DNA of 64,000 nucleotides from Wagnerdoeblera sp046292685 (GCF_046292685.1 NZ_JBKBQM010000010.1:1-64000), one strand, 5' to 3'. Shown: positions 40,154-48,673, counted from the stretch's first letter. Notes: generated from the letters alone by a model not told the origin. Numbers and translations: made by a program.

Positions 40154-41167
40154 GTGGACGGTGCGGCCTTGACCCCGGATCTGAGGATCGGCACCGCGGC
40201 GCTTGGCCGGGTGATGCCGATGCACCTGCATGTGGACGCCGGCGGCGTGATCCGGGCGGTGGGGCCCACGCTGGCCAAGGTTGCGGGAACGCGGCTCGAA
40301 GGCCGGGATTTCTTCGAGGCGGTCGAGGTGCGTCGCCCGACCGGGGTGGCCGACCTGGCCGCCCTGGGCCGCAGGGCCGGGCAAAAGCTGCATCTGGCCC
40401 TGCGCCACATCCCCGTCAGCACGCTGCGCGGCCTGGCCTTGCCGCTGGCCGACGACGGGCTGCTCTTGAACCTGTCCTTCGGGATCGACCTGCCCGAGGC
40501 CGTGCGCCACCACCGCCTGACCGATGCCGATTTCGCCCCCACCGATCTGGCCATCGAATTGCTGTATCTGCTGGAGGTGAAGACCCTGGTGATGGACGAG
40601 CTGGCCGATCTGAACCGCCGCCTGGCCGGGGCCAAGATCGTGGCCGAGGAACAGGCCCAGACCGACGCGCTGACCGGCCTGCGCAACCGCCGCGCGATGG
40701 ATCGCCGCATGGCGGCGCTGATCGCCAGCGGCACGCCCTTCGGGCTGATGCACCTCGACCTCGATTTCTTCAAGCAGGTCAACGATTCCTTCGGCCATGC
40801 CGCCGGCGATCACGTGCTGATCCGGGTGGCCGAAATCCTGCGGGCCGAAACGCGGGCGGACGATACCGTTGCCCGCGTCGGCGGCGACGAATTCGTGCTG
40901 CTGCTGCCCGGTCTGGTCGACCTTGCGCGGCTCGAACGCATCGCCGCCCGCATCATCCGCCGCCTGCGCAGGCCGATCCCCTACCGCGACCATCAGTGCG
41001 TGGTTTCGGCCAGCATCGGCATGACCGTCTCGACCGCCTATGCCGAACCGCAGCCCGACCGGATGCTGGCGGACGCGGACAAGGCGCTTTACGCCTCCAA
41101 ACACGCGGGGCGCGGGCGCTTTCGCACCCATCGGATCGGCGACGAAACTTTCGAAAATTCCGGTTGA
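40154..41167 (+). CDS. Diguanylate cyclase with HNOBA-like N-terminus
   Basis: Cyclase of 337 residues encoded three bases after the H-NOX-like gene. The first ~150 residues look like the heme-NO-binding-associated (HNOBA) domain (PMHLHVDAGGVIRAVGPTLAKVAG and FFEAVEVRRP). A short coiled coil (VMDELADLNRRLAGAKIVAEEQAQ) leads to the catalytic domain. The active site is RVGGDEF near residue 244 and the I-site RADD lies five residues upstream, so activity and product inhibition are expected. The start is GTG at 40154, preceded by a GGGGGG tract. H-NOX proteins commonly regulate such neighbours. Confidence 0.88.
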   Translation: MDGAALTPDLRIGTAALGRVMPMHLHVDAGGVIRAVGPTLAKVAGTRLEGRDFFEAVEVRRPTGVADLAALGRRAGQKLHLALRHIPVSTLRGLALPLADDGLLLNLSFGIDLPEAVRHHRLTDADFAPTDLAIELLYLLEVKTLVMDELADLNRRLAGAKIVAEEQAQTDALTGLRNRRAMDRRMAALIASGTPFGLMHLDLDFFKQVNDSFGHAAGDHVLIRVAEILRAETRADDTVARVGGDEFVLLLPGLVDLARLERIAARIIRRLRRPIPYRDHQCVVSASIGMTVSTAYAEPQPDRMLADADKALYASKHAGRGRFRTHRIGDETFENSG

Positions 41168-41196
41168 CACATGTTCGATTCCCCACAAAACTACAC

Positions 41197-41213
41197 CGTA
41201 AAGTAAAGTTACG
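41197..41213. promoter_or_regulatory. Operator-like inverted repeat before the catabolic operon
   Basis: CGTAA (41197-41201) and TTACG (41209-41213) flank seven bases, in the 118-bp gap before the NicX-like start. Its 17-bp size suits a TetR-type dimer, and a TetR gene lies within the operon. A TTGACA at 41164-41169 could be a -35, but the matching -10 is poor. Confidence 0.35.
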
Positions 41214-41285
41214 CACCTCATCTGCCCCGGGCAGACACCGGCGCACCTCGCGCAGGGCGGTGGCGTATGACCGAACGGGGGGGCG

Positions 41286-42338
41286 ATGCTGCAGGAACGG
41301 ATCGAAGGCAAATGGCTGGCGGCCTTTCGCCGCGTCTTTGCGCTCAACGGCATCGGGCGGGGCACGCCGGTGGCCATCGTGTCGGAAACCCAGTCGCGCC
41401 CGGTGCTGGTGCATCTGAGCGAACTGGCCGCCTATGACCTGGGCGCCGAATTCTGCATGATCTGCATGCCCACGCCGGCGCAGACCGCGCCCGTGCCGGT
41501 GAAATCCACCGGCACCAGCTGGGCGCTGGCCGGCAACCGCGCGGTGATCGAGGCGTTGAAGCGCGTCGAGGTGATCGTGGATTGCACCGTCGAAGGGCTG
41601 ATCCACGCCCCCGAATGGCCCGAGATCGAGGCGGCCGGCCGCACCCGTCTGCTGGTCATCACCAACGAACACCCCGAAATCCTGGAACGCACCGAACCGA
41701 AGGCGGAACACGCGGCCGCCGTGCAGGCGGGCATCGCCGCGCTGAAGGCGGCCGAACACATGCACGTCACCTCGGCCGCCGGCACCGATTTTCACGTCGA
41801 TCTCCGCGGGGCGCCCTGCGGGGGCACCGCCGGCTTCGGCACCACGCCGGGTGCGGTGGCGCATTGGCCGGGGGGCCTTTGCCTTGCCTTCCCCGGCAAG
41901 GGCTGCGCGCAAGGGCGCATCGTGATGGACGTGGGCGACATGAACCTGACGTTCAAGACGGTGCTGACCAGCCGCATCGACTTCACCATCGAGGACGATT
42001 TCATCACCGCCATCAAGGGCGACGGCATCGATGCGCTGCACCTGCGCGAATACCTGGAGGCGTGGGACGACCCCAACGCCTATGGCATGAGCCACGTCGG
42101 CTGGGGGGTGAACCCGGGCGCCAAATGGGTTTCGGCCGCGATGTACGACAAGCGCGACATGCAGGCGGTGGAGTTCCGCGCGCTGGCGGGGTCGTTCCTG
42201 TGGTCCACCGGCGCCAACCAGTATGCCGGGCGCTTCACGCTGGGGCATTTCGACCTGCCGATGCGCAACTGCACCATCGCCCTTGATGGGCGCGTCGTCG
42301 TGCGTGACGGCGTTCTGACCGAAGGATTCGCCGCATGA
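41286..42338 (+). CDS. NicX-like 2,5-dihydroxypyridine 5,6-dioxygenase family protein
   Basis: Metalloenzyme-type protein of 350 residues resembling NicX, the Fe(II) dioxygenase that opens 2,5-dihydroxypyridine to N-formylmaleamate; the family shares the M29 aminopeptidase fold. Landmarks are VDCTVEGLIHAPEWPEIEAAGRTRLLVITNEHPE, MHVTSAAGTDFHVDLRGAP and DPNAYGMSHVGWGVNPGAKW, with candidate ligands Glu and His in these blocks. It starts the operon and overlaps the next gene by four bases (ATGA). The neighbouring alpha/beta hydrolase would match the deformylase step (NicD). The actual substrate is inferred. Confidence 0.75.
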   Translation: MLQERIEGKWLAAFRRVFALNGIGRGTPVAIVSETQSRPVLVHLSELAAYDLGAEFCMICMPTPAQTAPVPVKSTGTSWALAGNRAVIEALKRVEVIVDCTVEGLIHAPEWPEIEAAGRTRLLVITNEHPEILERTEPKAEHAAAVQAGIAALKAAEHMHVTSAAGTDFHVDLRGAPCGGTAGFGTTPGAVAHWPGGLCLAFPGKGCAQGRIVMDVGDMNLTFKTVLTSRIDFTIEDDFITAIKGDGIDALHLREYLEAWDDPNAYGMSHVGWGVNPGAKWVSAAMYDKRDMQAVEFRALAGSFLWSTGANQYAGRFTLGHFDLPMRNCTIALDGRVVVRDGVLTEGFAA

Positions 42339-43678
42339 ACGACCCGCGCCCCATCCCCGCCGTCCTGCCCATGAGCCACCCGGGCGATTACTACGACCTG
42401 AGCCGCATCCGCCCCGAGGTTCTGGCGGTGCTGGAGCGGATCAACGCCCTCGGCCCCGTCTTTGCCGCCCGGGCGCGGGCCGTGGATGACGAGGCGTCGT
42501 TCCCGGTGGAAAACTACCGCGACCTGGCCGACGAAGGCTTCCTTGGCCTGTGCATTCCCGCCGAATACGGCGGCATGGGGTTTTCCATGTGGGAATACGC
42601 CATGGTCGGGGCCGAGATCGGCAAGTATTGCGGCGCCACCGCGCTGACCTTCAACATGCACAACTCCAGCATGGCCTGGTCGCGCTTCATGTTCGAGATG
42701 CCGAACCTGACGCCCGAGGAACGCGCCGAATTCGCCCCCTTGCGCGAACGCCAGTTCCGCCGCGCGATCAAGGAACGCGCGATCTTTTCGCAGCCCATCT
42801 CCGAAGGCGGGCAGAACTGGACGTCGAAGCCGAACCAGACCCGCTGCCACGCGGTCGAAGGCGGCTGGCGCATCAGCGGGTTCAAGAAATTCGCGTCTCT
42901 GGCGGGGTATTGCGACTATTACACCATCGTCTGCACCGAGGTGTTCGAAGGGGTGGAACCCCGGCACGAGGACACCATGCTGTTCGTCGTGCACAAGGAT
43001 ACCCCCGGTCTGAGCGTTCAGGGCGACTGGGATCCGCTGGGGATGCGCGGCACCAACAGCCGCGACCTGATCCTGCGGGACGTGTTCGTGACCCGCGACG
43101 ACCTTCTGATGCCGCGCGGCATCTTCGGCAAGACCCTGCCCAACTGGCCGCACATGATGGCCACCCTCAGCCCCACCTACATGGGCGTGGCGCAAGGCGC
43201 CTATGACTTCATGGTGGCCTATCTCAAGGGTCAGGTGCCCGGCCAGCCCCCCATCGACCGGCGGATGTATGCCACCAAGCGCATCACCGTGGGCAAGATG
43301 TATGCGCGCCTGGCCAACATGCGCGCCCTGTGGTGGCAGGCGTTTTCCGAGGCGAAGGGCTTCCCCTCCAAGGCCGAGGTGATGCGGATGTATGCCGCGC
43401 AATACAACATCATGGAAGGCGTGCAGGAAATCGCGGCCCTCGCCATCCGCACCTGCGGCGGGCAATCCATGCTGCGGTCCCTGCCCTTGGAACGGATGTA
43501 TCGCGACAGCCGCTGCGGCGCGCTGATGCTGCCCTACACCTCGGAAATCATGGAGGATTATCTGGGCGTGCTGGCGCTTTACGAGCTGGACGAGCTCGAC
43601 ACCGCCCCGGGCGACGAAGGGGGGGCGCGCAACTCGCTCTGGCGCGGCGATGCCGGCGCGCTGAAGGGCCTGCGCTGA
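42335..43678 (+). CDS. Acyl-CoA dehydrogenase-fold flavoprotein (possible monooxygenase)
   Basis: Protein of 447 residues with the acyl-CoA dehydrogenase fold: DEGFLGLCIPAEYGGMGFSMWEYAMVGAEIGKYCGATAL, FSQPISEGGQNW and GFKKFASLAGYCDYYTIVCTE. The C-terminal helices end RMYRDSRCGALMLPYTSEIMEDYLG. The fold serves both true dehydrogenases and flavin-dependent hydroxylases (DszC type). The flavin reductase gene in the same operon favours a two-component monooxygenase, but no ligase for a CoA substrate is present to test the alternative. It overlaps the NicX-like gene by four bases. Confidence 0.82.
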   Translation: MNDPRPIPAVLPMSHPGDYYDLSRIRPEVLAVLERINALGPVFAARARAVDDEASFPVENYRDLADEGFLGLCIPAEYGGMGFSMWEYAMVGAEIGKYCGATALTFNMHNSSMAWSRFMFEMPNLTPEERAEFAPLRERQFRRAIKERAIFSQPISEGGQNWTSKPNQTRCHAVEGGWRISGFKKFASLAGYCDYYTIVCTEVFEGVEPRHEDTMLFVVHKDTPGLSVQGDWDPLGMRGTNSRDLILRDVFVTRDDLLMPRGIFGKTLPNWPHMMATLSPTYMGVAQGAYDFMVAYLKGQVPGQPPIDRRMYATKRITVGKMYARLANMRALWWQAFSEAKGFPSKAEVMRMYAAQYNIMEGVQEIAALAIRTCGGQSMLRSLPLERMYRDSRCGALMLPYTSEIMEDYLGVLALYELDELDTAPGDEGGARNSLWRGDAGALKGLR

Positions 43679-43679
43679 G

Positions 43680-44954
43680 ATGCCGCGCGACCGGGTGCAG
43701 GTGCGCGGGCAACTGGCGGCATCGGCCGATGCGGTCTGGCACATGGCGGGCGATTTTCTGGGCGCCTGGCACCCCGCCATCGCCCGGATCGAAGCCGAAC
43801 CCGGGGTCCACGAAACCCGCCGCTTCACCGTGCGGGGCGAGGACACGATCTACCGCGAACGCCTGACCTATCGGTCCGAAAGCGACCGGGTGCTGGCCTA
43901 CCGGATGCTCGAAGGCATCGAAGGCGCCGACCGCTACGATGCCCGCCTGTCGGTTGCGGCCACCGGAACCGGCGCCTCCGTGCTCTGGACGGCCGAGATC
44001 GCGGCCCGCGCCGACCGGCTGGCCGCGATCCGTGCGGGGACCGAGGCGGTGTTCCGCGCCGGGATCGACGCCTTGGCCGCCGCCCCCCCTGCCCCGCCGG
44101 TGCCGCCCCCGGCGGCCGCGCCCGCTGCCGCCATCGAAACCCGCCTGCTGGAGGGCACGCCGCGGCTGGCCCTGTCGGTCGCGGGGGAAGGCGGCCCGCT
44201 GGTCGTCTTCCTGCACGGCATCGGCGGCGGGCGGCGGAACTGGCACCGCCAGTTGCAGGCGCTGGCGCCCCATGCCCGCGCCGTGGCGCTGGACCTGCGC
44301 GGGTATGGCGACAGCACCCTGGGCTTCGGCCCCTCCACGGTCGATGGCTACTGCGACGATATCCTGCGCGTCGCCGCAGCCTTCGGGGCCGACCGTTTCG
44401 TGCTCGCGGGTCTGTCCTATGGCGCCTGGATCGCCACGTCCTTTGCCATGCGCCACCCCGGCCGGCTCATGGGCCTGGTGCTGTCGGGCGGCTGCACCGG
44501 CATGTCCGAGGCCGGCCCCGAAGAACGCGAGGCCTTCCGCCTCAGCCGCGAGGTGCCGCTCGATGCCGGCCAGCGCCCGGCCGATTTCGCGCCCGCGGTG
44601 GTGGGCCTCCTGGCCGGACCCGGCGCCGACCACGCCATCCGCGCCGAGCTTCTGGCCAGCATGGCGGCGATTCCGGCCGAAACCTACCGCGATGCGATCC
44701 GCTGCTTTACCAACCCTCTGGAACGGTTCGATTTTTCCCGCATCGCCATGCCTTGCCTGCTGATGACCGGCGAACACGACCGGCTCGCCCCCCCGGCCGA
44801 GATTCGCGCCGTGGCCGGGCGCATCCTCGACGCCAGCCCGGAACCGGATGTGCGGTTCGAGGTGATCGCCGGCGCCGGTCACCTGTGCAACATCGAAGGC
44901 CCCGCCGGCTACGACCGCCACCTGATCCCCTTCGTGCAGCGGGTGGCGGCATGA
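43680..44954 (+). CDS. SRPBCC domain fused to alpha/beta hydrolase
   Basis: Two-domain protein of 424 residues. Residues ~1-140 resemble the SRPBCC/polyketide-cyclase fold (VQVRGQLAASADAVWHMAGDF and ERLTYRSESDRVLAYRMLEG), a hydrophobic ligand pocket. An Ala/Pro linker (about 137-155) joins an alpha/beta hydrolase with oxyanion motif FLHGIGGG, nucleophile GLSYGAW, acid GEHDRLAPP and His in GAGHLCNIEG. All triad residues are visible. In nicotinate pathways NicD, also an alpha/beta hydrolase, follows NicX, so a deformylase or amide/ester hydrolase role is plausible. The ATG is one base after the upstream stop. Confidence 0.85.
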   Translation: MPRDRVQVRGQLAASADAVWHMAGDFLGAWHPAIARIEAEPGVHETRRFTVRGEDTIYRERLTYRSESDRVLAYRMLEGIEGADRYDARLSVAATGTGASVLWTAEIAARADRLAAIRAGTEAVFRAGIDALAAAPPAPPVPPPAAAPAAAIETRLLEGTPRLALSVAGEGGPLVVFLHGIGGGRRNWHRQLQALAPHARAVALDLRGYGDSTLGFGPSTVDGYCDDILRVAAAFGADRFVLAGLSYGAWIATSFAMRHPGRLMGLVLSGGCTGMSEAGPEEREAFRLSREVPLDAGQRPADFAPAVVGLLAGPGADHAIRAELLASMAAIPAETYRDAIRCFTNPLERFDFSRIAMPCLLMTGEHDRLAPPAEIRAVAGRILDASPEPDVRFEVIAGAGHLCNIEGPAGYDRHLIPFVQRVAA

Positions 44955-45622
44955 CCGCCGGCGCCCGCGCCTTGAACCGCGCTGCCAGGGAACGGCGCAT
45001 CCTCGACGCGGCCTTCCGGGTGTTTTCCCGGGCGGGCTATGCCGGCGCCTCGATGGATGCCATCGCCGAAACCGCCGGCGTGTCGAAACCCACGCTCTAC
45101 CAGTATTTCGGCTCCAAGGACGCGCTGTTTGCCGCCATGATGGACAGCGCCCGCGACGCCATGACCGAGCCCTTCGGCAAGGGCGGCGACATGGTCGATC
45201 AGCTTTACCGCTTTGCCTGGGCCTATGCCGATACGGTGATGCGCCCCGACCTTCTGGGCCTTGCCCGGCTGGTGATCGGCGAGGCCGCGCGCTTTCCCCA
45301 TATCGGCGCCGCCTATCAGGCCGCCGGTCCCGACCGGCTGCTGGCCGCGATGATCGCCTGGCTGGAGCGCCAGCGCAGCGCCGGGCGACTGGCCTTCGAG
45401 GATGCCGAGCTTGCGGCGCAAGACCTCTGGGCGCTGATCCTGTCGGCCCCGCGCACCCAGGCGCTGCACCGCCCCGATGCGGTTCCCGGCCGCGCCCAGG
45501 TGCGCCGCTATCTGGAAAACGGGCTGCGCGTCTTCCTGCGCGCCTATTCCACCAACCCGCAAGCCGATCTGGCGGCGCTTGCGCGGCTGACCGACAACCC
45601 GCCGGATACAGGGACACCATGA
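44951..45622 (+). CDS. TetR-family transcriptional regulator
   Basis: Regulator of 223 residues with an N-terminal TetR helix-turn-helix: RRILDAAFRVFSRAGYAGASMDAIAETAGVSKPTLYQYFGSKDALF. The C-terminal part (YADTVMRPDLLGLARLVIGEAARFP ... AQDLWALILSAPR) resembles the TetR_C_33/AefR-like ligand domain. It overlaps the hydrolase and the ligase genes by four bases on each side, so it is produced with the pathway it likely represses. A candidate operator lies at 41197-41213. Confidence 0.92.
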   Translation: MTAGARALNRAARERRILDAAFRVFSRAGYAGASMDAIAETAGVSKPTLYQYFGSKDALFAAMMDSARDAMTEPFGKGGDMVDQLYRFAWAYADTVMRPDLLGLARLVIGEAARFPHIGAAYQAAGPDRLLAAMIAWLERQRSAGRLAFEDAELAAQDLWALILSAPRTQALHRPDAVPGRAQVRRYLENGLRVFLRAYSTNPQADLAALARLTDNPPDTGTP

Positions 45623-46959
45623 ACCTCGACGAATTGCTCGAACAGAACGGCTGCAAGTTCGCCACCGTGGCGATGGTCGATACCAACGGCGCCTTGCGCG
45701 GCCAGATGGTCAGCCGCCGGTCGCTGGCCGGCATCCTGCGGCACGGCATGGGCATGGCGCCGGTCACGCTGGCGCTCGACCCGACCGACAAGGTGCTGAC
45801 GGTGCCGGGCATCACCGACGACAGCGCCGACTTCCACGACGACCCGCTGATCGTCGACCCCGCCACGGTCCGCCGCATTCCCTGGGCGCGCCCCGGGCAC
45901 GACCTCATGTTCCTGTCCAACTACGGCGGCGCCACGGCGCAGATCTGCCCGCGCGCGCTCCTGTCGCGCGTGCTGGCCCGCGCGGCCGGCGCCGGGTTCC
46001 ACCCGAAATACGGGCTGGAGCTGGAATACACCCTGTTCGACGAAACCCCCGAAAGCGCGGCCGCCAAGGGCTATCGCAACCTGCGCACCGCCACCCTGCA
46101 CCCCAGCCACGACCTCGTGCTGTATCAGGCGCTGCAATCCGAATGGTATCAGGCGGTGGCCGACATGGCCGAACCGCTGCGCATCGACCTGGCCAAGATG
46201 CACGAGGAAATCGGCGGCGGCTTCATGGAGGCCTGCATCGCCGCCGGCGAAGGGCTCGAGCCCGCCGATCAGCTGGTGCTGCTGAAAACCTTCCTGCGCG
46301 CCCTCGCCTTGCGCCAGGGCAAGACCGTCACCTACATGCCGCGCTGGAGCGAACAGGCCGACAGCCAGTCGATTCACCTGCACATGTCGCTCAAGGATGC
46401 CGACGGCACCCCGGTCTTCTGGGACGCGGCCGAACCCCACGGCATCAGCCGCACCTTCCGCCACTTCATCGGCGGGCTGCAACGGCATCTGGCCGATCTC
46501 ACGCTGGTGTTCCTGCCCACGGTCAACGCCTACCGCCGCTTCGCCCCCGGCACCTTCGCCCCCCCCGGCCTGACCTGGGGCTACGAAAACCGCACCACCG
46601 CCTTGCGCGTGGTCGGCCACGATCCCGGCAGCCTGCGGGTGGAAAACCGCCTGCCCGGGTCCGACACCAACCCTTATCTGACCGTCGCCGCCACGCTGGC
46701 GGCCGGAATCGCCGGCATCCTTGACGAAATCGAACCCGAGGCCCCGGTCCTCGGCAACGGCTACGGGCAGCCGCCCGCCCGCGACTTCCACCGCCAGATG
46801 CCCGAGGCCATCGCCGCCTTCCGCGCCAGCGCCTTCGCGCGCGACTGGCTGGGCGACGCCTTCGTCACCACCTTCGCCGCCGCGCGCGAAAGCCAGTTCG
46901 ACCAGTTCCGCGCCCAGGTGCCGGATGTCGAGCTGATGCGCTATTTCGATCTGGGGTAA
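45619..46959 (+). CDS. Glutamine synthetase family protein (gamma-glutamyl ligase-like)
   Basis: GS-fold ligase of 446 residues with the family Asp/Glu cluster LELEYTLFD, the ATP segment SIHLHMSLKDADG, RRFAPGTFAPPGLTWGYENRTTALRV and VENRLPGSDTNPYL. The metal-ligand region reads KMHEEIGGGFMEA, where housekeeping GS has GQ(Y/F)E, so Gln is replaced. Such paralogues (PuuA, IpuC, the aniline enzyme) couple glutamate to an amine. Its place in this operon suggests gamma-glutamylation of a pathway amine, or ammonia recovery. It overlaps tetR by four bases and is followed by a REP-like element. Confidence 0.85.
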   Translation: MNLDELLEQNGCKFATVAMVDTNGALRGQMVSRRSLAGILRHGMGMAPVTLALDPTDKVLTVPGITDDSADFHDDPLIVDPATVRRIPWARPGHDLMFLSNYGGATAQICPRALLSRVLARAAGAGFHPKYGLELEYTLFDETPESAAAKGYRNLRTATLHPSHDLVLYQALQSEWYQAVADMAEPLRIDLAKMHEEIGGGFMEACIAAGEGLEPADQLVLLKTFLRALALRQGKTVTYMPRWSEQADSQSIHLHMSLKDADGTPVFWDAAEPHGISRTFRHFIGGLQRHLADLTLVFLPTVNAYRRFAPGTFAPPGLTWGYENRTTALRVVGHDPGSLRVENRLPGSDTNPYLTVAATLAAGIAGILDEIEPEAPVLGNGYGQPPARDFHRQMPEAIAAFRASAFARDWLGDAFVTTFAAARESQFDQFRAQVPDVELMRYFDLG

Positions 46960-46970
46960 CCGCCATGCCG

Positions 46971-47034
46971 TTTCACCTTGACCCAAATATCCCGGGGGAG
47001 TCCGGCCCCCGGCCGGACGGGGGCAGCGCCCCCG
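46971..47034 (-). repeat. REP-like element, copy C (inverted, inside the operon)
   Basis: On the minus strand it reads hairpin GGGGGCGCTGCCCCC (47020-47034), then GGATATT and finally CAAGGTGAAA (46971-46980). This is the same order as copies A and B. It fills most of the 85 bases between the ligase stop and the flavin reductase start, and may separate transcription or translation of the two parts of the operon. Confidence 0.7.
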
Positions 47035-47044
47035 CCGCCACGCC

Positions 47045-47563
47045 ATGACCGGGGATCTGCGGCAGGATTTCCTGCACGCCATGAGCCGCGCCGCCGCCTC
47101 GGTCCATGTCATCACCACCGACGGGCCGGGCGGGCGCGCGGGGCTGACCGCCTCGGCCGTCACCTCGGTTTCGGCCGATACCGCGAAACCCTCGCTGCTG
47201 GTCTGCCTCAACCGCGCCAGCCGCTCGGCGGCGGCGATCCTGGAAAACGGGGTGTTCTGCGTCAACCTGCTCGGCCACGAACAGCAGGCGCTCGCGGACG
47301 CCTTTGCCGGCCGCAGCACGGGCGACCGCTTTGCCTTGGGCCGCTGGATCGACGGCCCCACCGGCAGCCCGGTGCTGGCCGATGCGCTGGCCGCCTGGGA
47401 TTGCCGGATCACCCGGTCGGACCTGGTGGGCAGCCATCATGTGCTGATCGGGCAGGCCGAACAGGTCTGGCTCAACGCCCCGCGCCTGCCGCTGATCTAT
47501 GCCAACCGCGGCTATCTGCCCATGCCGGCGGCCGGATGTTGCACGCGCAACGAAACCGCTTGA
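47045..47563 (+). CDS. Flavin reductase family protein
   Basis: HpaC-like NAD(P)H:flavin reductase of 172 residues. Diagnostic stretches are SVHVITTDGPGGRAGLTASAVTSVSADT, PSLLVCLNRASRSAAAILENGVFCVNLL and LIGQAEQVW. Such proteins supply reduced FMN/FAD to a separate monooxygenase, here most likely the acyl-CoA-dehydrogenase-fold protein encoded upstream. No strong ribosome site is seen before the ATG; it directly follows the REP-like element. Confidence 0.9.
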   Translation: MTGDLRQDFLHAMSRAAASVHVITTDGPGGRAGLTASAVTSVSADTAKPSLLVCLNRASRSAAAILENGVFCVNLLGHEQQALADAFAGRSTGDRFALGRWIDGPTGSPVLADALAAWDCRITRSDLVGSHHVLIGQAEQVWLNAPRLPLIYANRGYLPMPAAGCCTRNETA

Positions 47564-47642
47564 CTCCTGCACTTGTTAAGAATGTCCTGACCCCATCCAG
47601 CCGAACCGGGCGCCAGACCCGGACCATTCCAGGGAGACACCG

Positions 47643-48572
47643 ATGAAAACCCGCCTGACCCTTGCCGCCGCGCTGGCTGCCCTCGCGCTGCCCGCCTTTG
47701 CCGATTATCCCAACCAGCCGGTCAGCTTCATTGTGCCCTGGCCGCCGGGCGACCTCGAAGACGTGCTGACCCGCATGATCGCCGACCAGATGCAGCAGGA
47801 TCACAAGGTCGCCGCCGCGGTCGTCAACCGCCCCGGCGGCGGCGGCGGCCCCTTCCCCGGCGCCATCGACGTGGCCAACGCCAAACCCGACGGCTACACC
47901 GTCGGCTCCTTCGTGCTGGATGTGGCGCTGGTCGGGCACGAGATCGGCATCCCCGAGCTGACGCCCGAAAAGTTCGACCCCGTCGGCATCTTCCTGAACT
48001 ATCCCTTCATCCTCGCCGCCAAGGGCGATGCGCCCTACAAGACGATGGCGGAACTGACCGAATATGCGAAATCGAACCCGGTCGCCGTCGGGCATTTCGG
48101 CATCGTCACCTCGCCGGCCCAGGTGACGATGGCGATGGCCAGGACGATGGGCTTCGAATGGGGCTCGGACGCCGCCTTCGACGCGCTGGATTGCAACACC
48201 CTGGCCTCGGGCGATGCCGATGTCATCAACACCACCGTGCAGCTGGTGCTGCCCTGCCTGAACGACCTGACGGTGCTGGTGGCGCTTACCGACAACCGCA
48301 TCCCGCTGCTGCCCGAAGTGCCGACCATCGGCGAACTCGCCCCCGAGATCGCCATGTCCAGCTGGAACGGCCTGTTCGTGCGCAAGGAAACCCCGCAGGA
48401 GGTGCGCGACGTGCTGGCCGAGGTGACGAAAAAGGCGATGGCCTCGGAGCGCGCGCAGCAACTGGCCAGGGATACCGGGGCCGAGGTCTATTTCCTCGAC
48501 GCCGCCGGGTCGGCCGAACGGATCGCGCGCGACAAGGAAACCCTGGCCCGCATCATGGCGCTGATCGAGTGA
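47643..48572 (+). CDS. Tripartite tricarboxylate transporter substrate-binding protein (TctC/Bug type)
   Basis: Periplasmic binding protein of 309 residues with a signal peptide (MKTRLTLAAALAALALPAFA). The Bug fold is indicated by QPVSFIVPWPPGDLEDVLTRMIADQMQQ, PGGGGGPFPGAIDVANAKPDGYTVG and ALTDNRIPLLPEVPTIGEL. The carboxylate-contact loop VPWPPGD replaces the commoner WPAGGxxD. TctC proteins bind organic acids, so an acidic pathway substrate such as a pyridine carboxylate is likely. AGGGAGA precedes the ATG. Confidence 0.92.
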   Translation: MKTRLTLAAALAALALPAFADYPNQPVSFIVPWPPGDLEDVLTRMIADQMQQDHKVAAAVVNRPGGGGGPFPGAIDVANAKPDGYTVGSFVLDVALVGHEIGIPELTPEKFDPVGIFLNYPFILAAKGDAPYKTMAELTEYAKSNPVAVGHFGIVTSPAQVTMAMARTMGFEWGSDAAFDALDCNTLASGDADVINTTVQLVLPCLNDLTVLVALTDNRIPLLPEVPTIGELAPEIAMSSWNGLFVRKETPQEVRDVLAEVTKKAMASERAQQLARDTGAEVYFLDAAGSAERIARDKETLARIMALIE

Positions 48573-48673
48573 CCCTTCCGGCGTGACCGGGGGCGGGGCA
48601 GGCGGGGGCGCGCCCCCTCCCGCCCCGCCCCCGGCCCCCCACCCCTGCCCGCCCCCAGCCCCGGACCCGCCCG
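48573..48673. other. Low-complexity GC spacer
   Basis: A 101-base stretch of alternating G and C runs between tctC and tctB. The runs can fold back (GGGGGCGCGCCCCC) and may lower expression of the membrane subunits relative to the binding protein. No coding potential seen. Confidence 0.6.

Noticed and set aside
41164..41192. Sigma-70 promoter (TTGACA) before the catabolic operon
   Set aside because: The -35 is perfect but overlaps the previous stop codon, and the hexamer at the right spacing (AAAACT) is poor.
46965..47048. 27-codon leader-like frame (MPFHLDPNIPGES...) overlapping the flavin reductase ATG
   Set aside because: It lies almost wholly in the REP-like element and has no ribosome site; the ATGA overlap is probably chance.
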